The notes under the pieces: model-generated
What the model was told of the DNA's origin: nothing
Database searches by the model: none
Seen by the model: only the letters and a program-made list of their open reading frames with translations
Made by a program: the position numbers and the translations under genes
Assembly (NCBI GenBank): GCA_016794005.1
Contig: JAEUKY010000034.1
Span: forward strand, 1 to 49,705
Direction: 5' to 3'
DNA: 49,705 nt
Source of the DNA: Rhodospirillales bacterium
GTDB taxonomy: Bacteria > Pseudomonadota > Alphaproteobacteria > CACIAM-22H2
Shown: one piece after another, positions 17,443 through 26,416 of the stretch
Position numbering within the stretch: the stretch's first letter is position 1
How the letters are laid out: each line of letters opens with the position of its first letter

Positions 17443-17519
17443 TGAAAAGGCGAGGATGTGGTAAAGATTTGTTAAAAATTTAAATAATATATGTTTTACA
17501 GCGACATAACTTCTCGTTC

Positions 17520-17894
17520 TCAATCTTCACCGGGATCTGCGCTCGCCCGGAGCAGCCGGCGGAAGGCAGCAATTTCTGCGGCAAGCGTATGCCGCGCCAG
17601 ATTCTCCATCCGCTGATAGCGTTCGAGGACATCCGAGCCCAGCGCGGTTACGGCTGCGCCGCCCCCGCGGCGACCCCCGGTCGCGCTGACGACCAAGGGA
17701 GCCCGAAAGGCCCGGTTCATTTCGTCGACAAGCGTCCAGGCACGCCGGTAGCTCATTCCCATCGACCGGGCTGCGGCCGAGATCGACCCGGACTTCCGGA
17801 TTGCCGCAAGCAGTGCGGCCTTTCCGGGGCCGAGCGCGATCGCTTCACCCAGCAGGATGCGGAGGCGCGGGCTGGCAGGCGTCTTATCCGCCAT
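17520..17894 (-). CDS. ModE-like winged helix regulator (N-terminal domain only)
   Basis: 124-aa DNA-binding protein matching the N-terminal domain of ModE/LysR-type HTH proteins. Typical are LGPGKAALLAAIRKSGSISA, then AARSMGMSYRRAWTLVDEMN and a GGRRGGGAAVTALG wing. The molybdate-binding (TOBE) domains of full ModE are absent, as in many stand-alone homologues. ATG 17894 lies inside the hisI 3' end (11-base overlap), so translation is probably coupled to hisI. Whether it responds to molybdate is not visible. Confidence 0.88.
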   Translation of the reverse strand: MADKTPASPRLRILLGEAIALGPGKAALLAAIRKSGSISAAARSMGMSYRRAWTLVDEMNRAFRAPLVVSATGGRRGGGAAVTALGSDVLERYQRMENLARHTLAAEIAAFRRLLRASADPGED

Positions 17895-18276
17895 ACAGCG
17901 TCTTGGGATCGACGAGCACCGGCCGGTCGACGACGAACTTCCCGTCGCGCACGACGCGGAAAAAGCAGTCGCGCCGTCCGGTGTGGCAGGCGACACCGCG
18001 CTGGTCGACGCGCAGCAGGACCGTGTCGCCGTCGCAGTCGACGCGCAACTCGACCACACGCTGCGCCTGGCCCGAGCTTTCGCCCTTGCGCCAGAGCTTC
18101 ATGCGCGAACGCGACCAGTAGCACGCGTCGCCGCTGCGCAGCGTCTCGCGTACCGCGTCGCGGTTCATCCAGGCGACCATCAGGACCTCGCCCGTGTCGT
18201 GCTGCTGTGCCACGGCAACCACGAGGCCCTGCGCGTCGAAGGCGATCTCGGCAAGAAGGACGTCGACCGGGTCCAT
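17884..18276 (-). CDS. hisI: Phosphoribosyl-AMP cyclohydrolase
   Basis: Third step of histidine biosynthesis: hydrolytic opening of the adenine ring of PR-AMP. The 130-aa protein is the mono-functional form, without a HisE domain, as usual in alphaproteobacteria. Magnesium and zinc ligands are seen: D80, D82 and D84 in VDCDGDTVLL, and C81, C97 and C104 (ACHTGRRDCFFR). It lies 4 bases after metC and overlaps the ModE-like gene, a three-gene unit not connected with the other his genes. Confidence 0.95.
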   Translation of the reverse strand: MDPVDVLLAEIAFDAQGLVVAVAQQHDTGEVLMVAWMNRDAVRETLRSGDACYWSRSRMKLWRKGESSGQAQRVVELRVDCDGDTVLLRVDQRGVACHTGRRDCFFRVVRDGKFVVDRPVLVDPKTLYGG

Positions 18277-18280
18277 CCCG

Positions 18281-19465
18281 TCAGGCCTTTTCGCGCGCGA
18301 CCTTGCGAAGGCGCTGGAAGCCCTTTTCGAGATCGGCGATCAGGTCGTCCGGCGCTTCGAGCCCGGCGTGGACGCGCATCAACTGGCCGGGATCGGTCCA
18401 TGGTTTCGCCGTGCGAAGGGAACGCACGTCGGACGGGACCATCAGGCTTTCGAAGCCGCCCCACGAAAAGCCCATGCCATAGAGTTCGAGATCGTCGACC
18501 ATCGCGGCAAGTGCGGCGCGCGGAACCGGCTTCAGCACGAAGCTGAACAGGCCCGAAGCACCCTTGAAATCGCGTTTCCACAGCGCGTGTCCGGGAAAGT
18601 CGGGCAGGGCCGGGTGCAGGACGCTGGAAACCTCCGGCTGCTCCTTCAGCCACTTCGCGAGCACGAGGCCGGTTTCGTAGTGGCGGGGCATCCGGACCGC
18701 GAGCGTACGCAGGCCGCGCAGCGCCAGGTACTGGTCGTCGGGACCGGTGCAGGCACCCAGTTCGTCGACGGACGCGCGCATCGTCTTGTAGACGGTCTCG
18801 TCGCGTACCGTGATCAGCCCCATCATGATGTCCGAGTGGCCGCCGACATACTTCGTGCCGGCCATCACGGAAACGTCGACCCCCAGGTCGAGCGGGCGGA
18901 AATAGATCGGCGTGCCCCAGGTGTTGTCGAGCGCGGTCGCGACACCCTTCGCCTTGCACGCGGCGACGACGGCGGGCACGTCCATCATCTCGAACGTCAG
19001 CGAGCCGGGCGCTTCCATCATGCACAGGGTCGTATTCGGGCGGATCAGGGCCGAGATACCCGCGCCGATCATCGGATCGAAGTATGTCGTCTCGACGCCG
19101 TAGCGCTTCAGCACGACATCGAGATACCGGCGCGTGGGCGCATAGACCGTGTCGGCGCACAGTACGTGGTCGCCGGACTTCGTGTATGCCATCAGCGTGG
19201 CGACGATGGCCGCGGCACCCGAGCCGACCGCGAATGTCGCGTAACCGCCCTCGAGTTCGGCGATCGCATCTTGGAGCGCGAAGGTCGTCGGTGTCCCGTA
19301 ACGGCCGTAACGCATCTGGTTCTTGTATTTCGTCTTGGTCGCGGCCTCGATCGCGTCGAGCGTCGGAAACAGGATGGTCGATGCGTGATAGACGGGCGGA
19401 TTGACGACGCCGAAATTGGCTTCGGGGTCGCGGCCGAGCGTGGTCACCTTCGTTTCGGGCTTCAT
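18281..19465 (-). CDS. metC: Cystathionine beta-lyase
   Basis: PLP-dependent enzyme of the Cys/Met metabolism family, 394 aa, converting cystathionine to homocysteine, pyruvate and ammonia. The PLP lysine is K205 (VMAGTKYVGGHSD), the pyridine-binding aspartate D180 (ALDNTWGTP), and phosphate-loop residues lie in VGSGAAAIVATLMA. Active-site Tyr-Gly-Arg occurs in YGRYGTPT. Start is ATG 19465, with a weak AGGCGAA upstream. It is led by a good promoter. Cystathionine gamma-synthase and gamma-lyase are close relatives, but the overall form (YFDPMIGAG, GFSWGGFESL) is that of beta-lyases. Confidence 0.92.
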   Translation of the reverse strand: MKPETKVTTLGRDPEANFGVVNPPVYHASTILFPTLDAIEAATKTKYKNQMRYGRYGTPTTFALQDAIAELEGGYATFAVGSGAAAIVATLMAYTKSGDHVLCADTVYAPTRRYLDVVLKRYGVETTYFDPMIGAGISALIRPNTTLCMMEAPGSLTFEMMDVPAVVAACKAKGVATALDNTWGTPIYFRPLDLGVDVSVMAGTKYVGGHSDIMMGLITVRDETVYKTMRASVDELGACTGPDDQYLALRGLRTLAVRMPRHYETGLVLAKWLKEQPEVSSVLHPALPDFPGHALWKRDFKGASGLFSFVLKPVPRAALAAMVDDLELYGMGFSWGGFESLMVPSDVRSLRTAKPWTDPGQLMRVHAGLEAPDDLIADLEKGFQRLRKVAREKA

Positions 19466-19502
19466 ATTCGCAATTCGCCTGTTTTCTTGAGGAAAGCCCG
19501 CG

Positions 19503-19532
19503 ACTATAGCGCCAGCCCCCGACCGCGACCAA
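19503..19532 (-). promoter_or_regulatory. Promoter of metC-hisI-modE-like operon
   Basis: Minus strand TTGGTC (19532-19527), 18-base spacer, TATAGT (19508-19503). The start of transcription would be about 30-35 bases before ATG 19465. Confidence 0.55.
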
Positions 19533-19570
19533 CCCCACAACGTATCGATACAAACCGATTGAGACCGGTT

Positions 19571-19591
19571 CCGACGCCGTGTTAGCGTCGG
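19571..19591 (+). other. Hairpin in the metC/aapJ intergenic region
   Basis: CCGACGC (19571-19577) and GCGTCGG (19585-19591) form a 7-bp stem with a 7-base loop, followed by a short pyrimidine run. AACCG-N8-CGGTT lies immediately before it (19554-19571). It could be a weak terminator or an operator for either divergent operon. Confidence 0.35.
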
Positions 19592-19683
19592 GCTTCTAGG
19601 CTTGGGGAAGCGGGCCTTTTCGGGGTTCCGTTTAAACCAGGGCGGTCATCCAAAATCGTTCGATCCGACAGGGAGTTCAATTC

Positions 19684-20712
19684 ATGAAAACCATGGCCAC
19701 CGTTCTCGCGACGGCCGTCGTTGCATTCGCCGCAGCCGTTCCGGCGCAGGCGCAGGCGCCGGCATCCTCGCCCACGCTCGACGCCGTCAAGGCGCGCGGC
19801 TTCGTCCAATGCGGCGCCAACGGCAGTGTCGCCGGCTTCGGCATGCCGAACGCCCAGGGTGTGTGGACCGGCCTCGACGTCGATTCCTGCCGCGCGGTTG
19901 CAGCCGCCGTCTTCGGCGACGCCACGAAGGTCCGTTACACGGCGCTCACCGCCCAGCAGCGCTTCACGGCGATCCAGTCGGGCGAGGTCGACATCCTCGC
20001 GCGCAACACGACCTGGACGCTTTCGCGCGACACGTCGCTCGGCCTCGATTTCGTCGGCGTCAATTTCTACGACGGCCAGGGCTTTATGGTGAAGAAGTCG
20101 GCGAACATCAAGAGCGCCAAGGAACTCAACGGCGCCACGATCTGCGTGCAGCCGGGCACGACGACGGAACTCAACCTCGCGGACTATTTCCGCGCCAACC
20201 GCATCCGTTTCACGCCGGTCGTCATCGAGCGTCTGGAAGAAAACATCGCGGCCTATCTCGCCGGCCGTTGCGACGCCTTCACGACCGACGTGTCGGGTCT
20301 CGCCTCGGTGCGCGCCTCGAACACGCCGGTTCCGGCCGACCACGTGATCCTTCCGGAAGTGATTTCGAAGGAGCCTCTCGGCCCGTCGGTTCGCCACGGT
20401 GACCAGCGTTGGGCCGACATCGTTCGTTGGTCGCTCGCGGCGATGGTGGAAGCCGAGGAAATCGGCCTCTCCTCGACCAACATCGACTCCCAGCTCAACT
20501 CGACGAACCCGGCCATCCAGCGGTTCGTGGGCGCCACGGGCGGCCTCGGCGCGATGATGGGCATCGACAACAAGTGGGCCTACAACATCGTCAAGCAGGT
20601 CGGGAACTACGGCGAAAGCTTCACCCGCAACGTGACGCCGCTCGGCATCGAGCGCGGCGTGAACAACCTGTGGACCAACGGCGGCATCATGTACGTTCCG
20701 CCGGTGCGCTAA
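19684..20712 (+). CDS. aapJ: General L-amino acid ABC transporter substrate-binding protein (AapJ)
   Basis: Periplasmic binding protein of 342 aa for broad-range L-amino acids. It has a signal peptide (cleavage about residue 23, AQA). The family-typical ARGFVQCGANGSVAGFGMPN is followed by a Lys/Arg-binding-type ligand site (WTGLDVDSCRAVAAAVFGD, QSGEVDILARNTTWTLSRDT, CVQPGTTTELNLADYF). GGGAG stands nine bases before ATG 19684. It is the first gene of aapJQMP. A strong hairpin follows the stop, as often seen where the binding protein must be made in excess over the membrane parts. Confidence 0.96.
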   Translation: MKTMATVLATAVVAFAAAVPAQAQAPASSPTLDAVKARGFVQCGANGSVAGFGMPNAQGVWTGLDVDSCRAVAAAVFGDATKVRYTALTAQQRFTAIQSGEVDILARNTTWTLSRDTSLGLDFVGVNFYDGQGFMVKKSANIKSAKELNGATICVQPGTTTELNLADYFRANRIRFTPVVIERLEENIAAYLAGRCDAFTTDVSGLASVRASNTPVPADHVILPEVISKEPLGPSVRHGDQRWADIVRWSLAAMVEAEEIGLSSTNIDSQLNSTNPAIQRFVGATGGLGAMMGIDNKWAYNIVKQVGNYGESFTRNVTPLGIERGVNNLWTNGGIMYVPPVR

Positions 20713-20724
20713 GACGGAAGCGTC

Positions 20725-20750
20725 GGCGTCCGGGGCATCTCCCGGACGCC
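20725..20750 (+). other. Strong intercistronic hairpin between aapJ and aapQ
   Basis: GGCGTCCGGG (20725-20734), loop CATCTC-like six bases, and CCCGGACGCC (20741-20750) give a perfect 10-bp GC-rich stem. There is no U-tract directly after it, so it is more likely a 3'-end stabiliser or partial attenuator for the aapJ message than a full terminator. Confidence 0.7.
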
Positions 20751-20777
20751 GATGGCCCGTTTCTTGAAGGACTACCC

Positions 20778-20813
20778 ATGCGGCCATCCAAGAGCTGCAG
20801 GTTCGACCACTAG
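20778..20813 (+). CDS. Candidate 11-residue leader ORF ahead of aapQ
   Basis: ATG 20778 has AAGGA six bases upstream and opens MRPSKSCRFDH, ending in TAG. It lies between the aapJ hairpin and aapQ, 30 bases before the aapQ start. The ribosome site is better than that of many genes here. Two Arg, one Lys, one His and one Cys codon in ten, in front of an amino-acid permease, suggest a translated leader or coupling ORF. It is too short to judge by composition, so function is a guess. Confidence 0.4.
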   Translation: MRPSKSCRFDH

Positions 20814-20843
20814 AGCGTAAACAGCGAGCGAGGGGGTGGAGCG

Positions 20844-22043
20844 ATGGCCGGAAGTTCGGCAGGCTCCGGCGGACGACCGAGCGGAAGCGCCATGCGCATG
20901 TCGCTCAACGATCCGACATTCCGGGCGATTTTCTGGCAGGTCGTCGTCATCGGCGGCTTCGGATTGATCGTCTGGTGGCTGATTTCCAACACCCTGCGCA
21001 ATCTCGAGATCCGGGCGATCGCCACGGGCTGGGACTTCCTGACCCGGGAAGCCGGCTTCGCGATCGGCGAGTCCGTCATAGAGTTCGAGCCCGAACACAG
21101 CTACGGCCGCGCGCTGTGGGTCGGCATCCTCAACACGCTGCGCGTCGCCATCGTCGGCATCGTCCTTGCGACGATCCTCGGCACGCTGATCGGCATCGGC
21201 CGGCTTTCGAAGAACTGGCTCGTCTCGCGGGCCTGCTCCGTCTACGTCGAGTTCATGCGGAACCTGCCCCTCCTGGTGCAGCTGTTCTTCTGGTGGGCGA
21301 TGTTCCAGGACGCCTTTCCGGGCCCGCGCGAGGCGCTTCAGCCGCTGCCCGGACTGTTCTTTTCCAATCGCGGCATCAAGATGCCGATCCCGGCCGAGCA
21401 CTGGATTCACGCCTGGATGGGCGTGGCCTTCCTGGCCGGAATCGGGGCGAGCTATTTCATGAAGCGCTGGGCGGCCGCGCGGCAGGCCGCGACCGGCGAG
21501 CAGTTCCCGGTTTTCGCCGCGACGCTCGGACTGGTCCTCGGACTGCCGTTCGTGGTTTGGCTGTTCGGCGGCGCGCCGGTCGCGCTCGACTGGCCGGTGA
21601 TGCGCGGTTTCAACTTCCAGGGCGGTCTGACCATGACGCCGGAGTTCGCAGCGCTCCTCGTCGGTCTCGTCACCTACACGGCCGGCTTCATCGCCGAGAT
21701 CGTGCGCGCCGGCATCCTCGCGGTTCCGCACGGGCAGACCGAGGCGGCCTCCGCCCTCGGCATCCGGAAGGGGCCGATGCTGCAGCTCGTGATCCTGCCG
21801 CAGGCGCTGCGCGTTATCATCCCGCCGATGACAAGCCAGTTCCTGAACCTGACCAAGAACTCGTCGCTTGCAGTCGCGATCGGCTATCCCGATCTTGTGT
21901 CGATCGCCAATACGACGCTGAACCAGACCGGGCAGGCGATCGAAGGCATTTCGATCATCATGGCGGCCTACCTGACCGTCAGCCTTTCGATTTCCGTGTT
22001 CATGAACTGGTACAACAAGCGCATCGCCTTCAAGGAGCGCTGA
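20844..22043 (+). CDS. aapQ: General L-amino acid ABC transporter permease AapQ
   Basis: Inner-membrane permease of 399 aa in the His/Glu/Gln/Arg/opine (HEAT) family. Eight or so membrane segments are seen. The LWVGILNTLRVAIVGIVLAT segment, followed by YVEFMRNLPLLVQLFFWW, is diagnostic, and the ATPase-contact loop is EAASALGIRKGPMLQLVILPQ (written as two parts: EAASALGIRKG, PMLQLVILPQ). GAGGGGGTGGAG precedes the ATG. AapQ and AapM form the heterodimeric channel. Large periplasmic insertion between helices is typical of AapQ. Confidence 0.95.
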   Translation: MAGSSAGSGGRPSGSAMRMSLNDPTFRAIFWQVVVIGGFGLIVWWLISNTLRNLEIRAIATGWDFLTREAGFAIGESVIEFEPEHSYGRALWVGILNTLRVAIVGIVLATILGTLIGIGRLSKNWLVSRACSVYVEFMRNLPLLVQLFFWWAMFQDAFPGPREALQPLPGLFFSNRGIKMPIPAEHWIHAWMGVAFLAGIGASYFMKRWAAARQAATGEQFPVFAATLGLVLGLPFVVWLFGGAPVALDWPVMRGFNFQGGLTMTPEFAALLVGLVTYTAGFIAEIVRAGILAVPHGQTEAASALGIRKGPMLQLVILPQALRVIIPPMTSQFLNLTKNSSLAVAIGYPDLVSIANTTLNQTGQAIEGISIIMAAYLTVSLSISVFMNWYNKRIAFKER

Positions 22044-22046
22044 GAG

Positions 22047-23153
22047 ATGGCGAACGGTCATTCGACGGCGATCGGCGGCCCGTCATCCGGCGGCCTGATG
22101 GATTCCAAGGCTGCCCAATGGGTACGGGCGAACTTTTTCTCGAGCTGGTGGAACACCGCGCTTTCGCTGGTCCTGCTGTATATCGTCGGCAAGACGCTGA
22201 TCTGGTTCCTCGGCTGGGGCGTTTTCAATGCGGTCTGGTACGGTCCGGCGGCCGACTGCCGCGCGGCGAAAGGTATCGGCGCCTGTTGGGCGGTATTTCC
22301 GGAAAAGTGGCGCTTCATCCTGTTCGCCACGTATCCGTACGACGAGCAGTGGCGCCCGGCATTGTCGTGCGTGATCTTCTTCGCGCTCTACGTCTACAGC
22401 GCGCTGCGCGTGAACTGGAACGGCCGCCTGCCGCTGGTCTGGATCGTCGGTCTGCTCGCGATCGCTTTCCTGATGTGGGGCGGGACATTCGGGCTCAGCT
22501 TCGTGCCGCAGGAGCGCTGGGGCGGCCTCGTTCTGACGCTGATCCTGTCGACCTTCGGCATAGCGCTGGCATTTCCGCTTGCGATCCTGCTCGCACTCGG
22601 CCGCCGCTCGCACATGCCGGCGATCAAGACGCTCTGCGTCGTCTACATCGAACTGATCCGCGGCGTGCCGCTGATCAGCCTGCTGTTCATGGCGTCGGTC
22701 ATGTTCCCGCTGTTCCTGCCGGAAGGGATCACGATCGACAAGCTGCTGCGCGCGCAGATCGCGATCATCGGCTTCGCCGGCGCCTACCTCGCCGAAGTCG
22801 TCCGTGGCGGCCTGCAGGCGCTGCCGAAGGGGCAGTACGAGGCGGCAGACGCACTCGGCCTGTCCTACTGGCAAGCCACGCGCATGATCATTCTGCCGCA
22901 GGCCCTGCGCATGGTCATTCCGCCGATGGTCAACACCTTCATCGGCCTGTTCAAGGACACCTCGCTCGTCCTGATCATCGGCCTGCTCGACATCCTGAAT
23001 GCCGCGAAGACGGCCGTGAGCGATCCCGCCTGGCGAGGCTTCGGCCCCGACGTCTATTTCGGCGTGTCGCTGATCTATTTCGTGTTCTGTTTCGCGATGT
23101 CGAAATACAGCCAGCAGGTCGAGCACGAGCTCAACCGCGACCGGCATCGCTGA
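22047..23153 (+). CDS. aapM: General L-amino acid ABC transporter permease AapM
   Basis: Second permease, 368 aa, 3 bases after aapQ. The conserved contact loop is YEAADALGLSYWQATRMIIL and the membrane region contains YIELIRGVPLISLLFMASVM, characteristic of AapM/BztC. A Cys-bearing periplasmic loop (ADCRAAKGIGACWAVFPEKW) is as in the family. The start ATG 22047 lies just past GAGCGCTGAGAG. Confidence 0.95.
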   Translation: MANGHSTAIGGPSSGGLMDSKAAQWVRANFFSSWWNTALSLVLLYIVGKTLIWFLGWGVFNAVWYGPAADCRAAKGIGACWAVFPEKWRFILFATYPYDEQWRPALSCVIFFALYVYSALRVNWNGRLPLVWIVGLLAIAFLMWGGTFGLSFVPQERWGGLVLTLILSTFGIALAFPLAILLALGRRSHMPAIKTLCVVYIELIRGVPLISLLFMASVMFPLFLPEGITIDKLLRAQIAIIGFAGAYLAEVVRGGLQALPKGQYEAADALGLSYWQATRMIILPQALRMVIPPMVNTFIGLFKDTSLVLIIGLLDILNAAKTAVSDPAWRGFGPDVYFGVSLIYFVFCFAMSKYSQQVEHELNRDRHR

Positions 23154-23190
23154 ACCCTCGGTATCCAGCTAGAGACGGAGTGAACCGCAC

Positions 23191-23958
<768 letters not shown>

Positions 23959-23976
23959 CCATCCGGACGGGTACCG

Positions 23977-24522
23977 TCAGTCGAGGGGACGCGGGTCGGC
24001 GATCCGCGTCGTCTCGCGTGCGAACACGTCGAATCCCCAGCGTTGGTAGAAACCGAGCGCGCGCGGGTGGTCGAGCGTGCAGGTATGGACCCATACGCGT
24101 GACGGCATAGGCCCGGCCGACCACGCCCGGTCGAGCGCGGCCGACATCAGCGTGTCGCCGAGGCCCTTGCCAAGATAGTCCTGCATCAGCCCGAAATAGC
24201 GGATCTGCGTTCCAGGTCCGTCCGTCTGCCGCGTATCGAGTTCGGCGTAGCCCGCCGGCGCGCCGCCGGCATAGAGAACGAGAATCTCGACGCCGTCGGC
24301 ATGGATTTCGGCGGCGAGGGCGGCGTCGGACATCAGCCGACGCTCGTACCAGAGCCATTCGCGTCCGACCTCGCGATAGAGATAGCGATAATAGGCGATC
24401 GGACAATGCTCGACGCGCAGCGTGGCGACCGAGAAGGGGAAGCGCCGCTGTCCGCGCGACGAAGCGCCGGGGCGCTGGCGCATTTCGAGATGCGTGATCT
24501 CGACGTCGATCTCGGGTTTCAC
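23977..24522 (-). CDS. GNAT family N-acetyltransferase
   Basis: 181-aa acetyltransferase. The acetyl-CoA pyrophosphate-binding loop is DYLGKGLGDTLMSAALDRAW (Q/R-x-x-G-x-G type), and the C-terminal VWVHTCTLDHPRALGFYQRW plus GFDVF is the usual fold end. Start GTG 24522 overlaps the sseA stop (GTGA), and it closes the nudix-cysK-sseA unit. The N-terminal part (HCPIAYYRYLYREVGREWLW) resembles GNATs of sulfur/amino-acid operons, but the acceptor is unknown. Confidence 0.88.
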   Translation of the reverse strand: MKPEIDVEITHLEMRQRPGASSRGQRRFPFSVATLRVEHCPIAYYRYLYREVGREWLWYERRLMSDAALAAEIHADGVEILVLYAGGAPAGYAELDTRQTDGPGTQIRYFGLMQDYLGKGLGDTLMSAALDRAWSAGPMPSRVWVHTCTLDHPRALGFYQRWGFDVFARETTRIADPRPLD

Positions 24523-25367
24523 GGGCCCGTCGCGACCGGTGGGCCGCCTTCGAGACCCCATTCGGACCAGGAACCGTCGTAGATCGCGACGTCCTTCGCG
24601 CCGAGGATATGAAGGCCGAGTGCGAGCACGCAGGCCGTCACGCCCGAGCCGCAGCTCGCGACGATCGGCTTGGTCGAATCGATACCGGCGGCCGCGAACT
24701 GGCGCGCCAGGTCGAGCGGTGGGAGGACAGTGCCGGTCGCCGGATCGAGAAGCTGCGTAAAGGGGAGGTTCTTCGAGCCCGGGATATGGCCGCTGCGCAG
24801 GCCGGCGCGCGGTTCGGGCGCCGTTCCTGCGAACCGGGCCGCCGCGCGCGCGTCGATCACCTGGACGGCATTCGCGCCCAGATTGGCGACCAGATCGGAT
24901 TTCGCGCGGACGAGTTCGGGGCGCAGCGTCGCCTTGAAGCGGCGTGCCGCGACCGTCGGCGTGCCGGACTGGGTCGGTCGCGCCTCCTTCGTCCATTTCG
25001 GATAGCCGCCGTCGAGAACCGAAACCTGCTCGTGGCCGAAGATCCGGAACATCCACCAGACGCGTGCGGCACTCATCAGGCCGTAGGCGTCGTAGACGAC
25101 GACATGGGTCTGATTGTCGATGCCCATTGCGCCGACCGCCTCGGCGAACGCGTCGGCGGCGGGCAGCATGTGGGGCAGAGTGTTCGAATGGTCGCTGACC
25201 GCTTCGATGTCGAAGAAGCTGGCACCGGGTACGTGGGCGGCCGCGAATTCCGCCGCCGCGTCGCGCTTGGCCGCCGGCAGGTGGTACGAGCCGTCGAGCA
25301 CGCGCACGTTCGCGTCGCCGAGGCGTGCCGCGAGCCATTCGGTGGAGACGAGGGGCGTCGTGGTCAT
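24519..25367 (-). CDS. sseA: 3-mercaptopyruvate sulfurtransferase
   Basis: Two-rhodanese-domain sulfurtransferase, 282 aa, moving sulfur from 3-mercaptopyruvate or thiosulfate to a thiol acceptor. The first (inactive) domain ends in the linker GGYPKWTKEARPTQSGTP. The second carries catalytic C239 in the loop CGSGVTAC, which is the mercaptopyruvate-type loop (CGSGVTA) rather than the thiosulfate-type CRKGVTA. It has ATGA overlap with cysK upstream and GTGA with the GNAT gene downstream. Confidence 0.93.
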   Translation of the reverse strand: MTTTPLVSTEWLAARLGDANVRVLDGSYHLPAAKRDAAAEFAAAHVPGASFFDIEAVSDHSNTLPHMLPAADAFAEAVGAMGIDNQTHVVVYDAYGLMSAARVWWMFRIFGHEQVSVLDGGYPKWTKEARPTQSGTPTVAARRFKATLRPELVRAKSDLVANLGANAVQVIDARAAARFAGTAPEPRAGLRSGHIPGSKNLPFTQLLDPATGTVLPPLDLARQFAAAGIDSTKPIVASCGSGVTACVLALGLHILGAKDVAIYDGSWSEWGLEGGPPVATGP

Positions 25368-26416
25368 GTCGCGACCTTCTCGAACGGGGTGGGAACGGGG
25401 ACGGCACCCGGCTTGTCCAGCCAGTGCGGCACCGGCAGGTTCTTGCTGCGCAGGAACGCCGGATCGAACAGCTTGGAGGCGTAGCGTGCACCGCCGTCGC
25501 ACAGGATCGTCACGATCGTGTGACCGGGCCCGAGCTTGCGGGCCAGCGCCATGGCGCCGGCGATGTTGATGCCGGTCGATGCACCCACGAACAGGCCTTC
25601 TTCGATAAGCAGATCGAAGACGATCTGGACGGCTTCGGCGTCGGGGATACGGAACGCATGGTCGACCTTGAGGCCTTCGAGATTCTTCGTGATGCGGCCC
25701 TGTCCGATCCCCTCGGTGATCGAGCTGCCTTCCGACTTCAGCACGCCGTCGGTGAAGTAGCTGTAGAGTGCCGCCCCATGGGGATCGGCGAGACCGATCT
25801 GAACGCCGGGCTTGAGCTGGCGCAAGGCGGCGGCCGTTCCGGCCAGCGTGCCGCCGGATCCGACTGCGCAGATGAAGCCGTCCACCTTGCCGGCGGTCTG
25901 CCGGAATATCTCGGGACCGGTCGTACGGACATGCGCCTCGCGATTGGCCACGTTGTCGAACTGGTTGGCCCACAGGGCACCGCCGGGCTGGGTACGGCCG
26001 ATCTCTTCGGCAAGCCGCCTCGACACCTTCACGTAGTTGTTCGGGTTCGCGTACGGTACGGCCGGGACGAGGCGCAGTTCCGCGCCGATCAGGCGCAGGA
26101 AGTCTTTCTTCTCCTGGCTCTGCGTTTCGGGCATCACGATGACGCTGCGATATCCGCGCGCGTTCCCGACCAGCGCCAGCCCGATGCCCGTATTGCCTGC
26201 CGTGCCTTCGACGATCGTACCGCCCGGCTTGATTAGGCCCTTGGCCTCGGCATCGAGAATCATCTGGAGTGCGGCCCGATCCTTGACCGAGCCGCCCGGG
26301 TTGAGGAACTCCGCCTTGCCGAGGATTTCGCAGCCGGTTGCCGCACTCGCCTTGCGCAGGCGGATGAGGGGGGTATTGCCGATGGCGCCGACGAAGCCGT
26401 CCCGGATGTCGCTCAA
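25364..26416 (-). CDS. cysK: Cysteine synthase (O-acetylserine sulfhydrylase family)
   Basis: PLP enzyme of 350 aa making cysteine from O-acetylserine and sulfide. PLP lysine K45 is in NPGGSVKDRAAL, the phosphate cup in EGTAGNTGIGLA, and the glycine loop in GSGGTLAGTAAAL. The active-site asparagine loop is as in cysteine/cystathionine beta-synthases. I chose the TTG start at 26416: it overlaps the nudix stop in TTGA, with GGGAGA seven bases ahead. An in-frame GTG at 26467 lies well inside the nudix gene. The insert around FAYANPNNYVKVSRRLAEEI-like residues makes it longer than E. coli CysK (323). Confidence 0.9.
   Translation of the reverse strand: MSDIRDGFVGAIGNTPLIRLRKASAATGCEILGKAEFLNPGGSVKDRAALQMILDAEAKGLIKPGGTIVEGTAGNTGIGLALVGNARGYRSVIVMPETQSQEKKDFLRLIGAELRLVPAVPYANPNNYVKVSRRLAEEIGRTQPGGALWANQFDNVANREAHVRTTGPEIFRQTAGKVDGFICAVGSGGTLAGTAAALRQLKPGVQIGLADPHGAALYSYFTDGVLKSEGSSITEGIGQGRITKNLEGLKVDHAFRIPDAEAVQIVFDLLIEEGLFVGASTGINIAGAMALARKLGPGHTIVTILCDGGARYASKLFDPAFLRSKNLPVPHWLDKPGAVPVPTPFEKVAT

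Noticed and set aside
19466-19683. SAM riboswitch ahead of metC
   Set aside because: I looked for conserved SAM-II or SAM-I elements in the metC/aapJ gap and found none, only simple hairpins.
20725-20750. Transcription terminator after aapJ
   Set aside because: No T-tract follows the stem, and aapQ, aapM and aapP have no other evident promoter.
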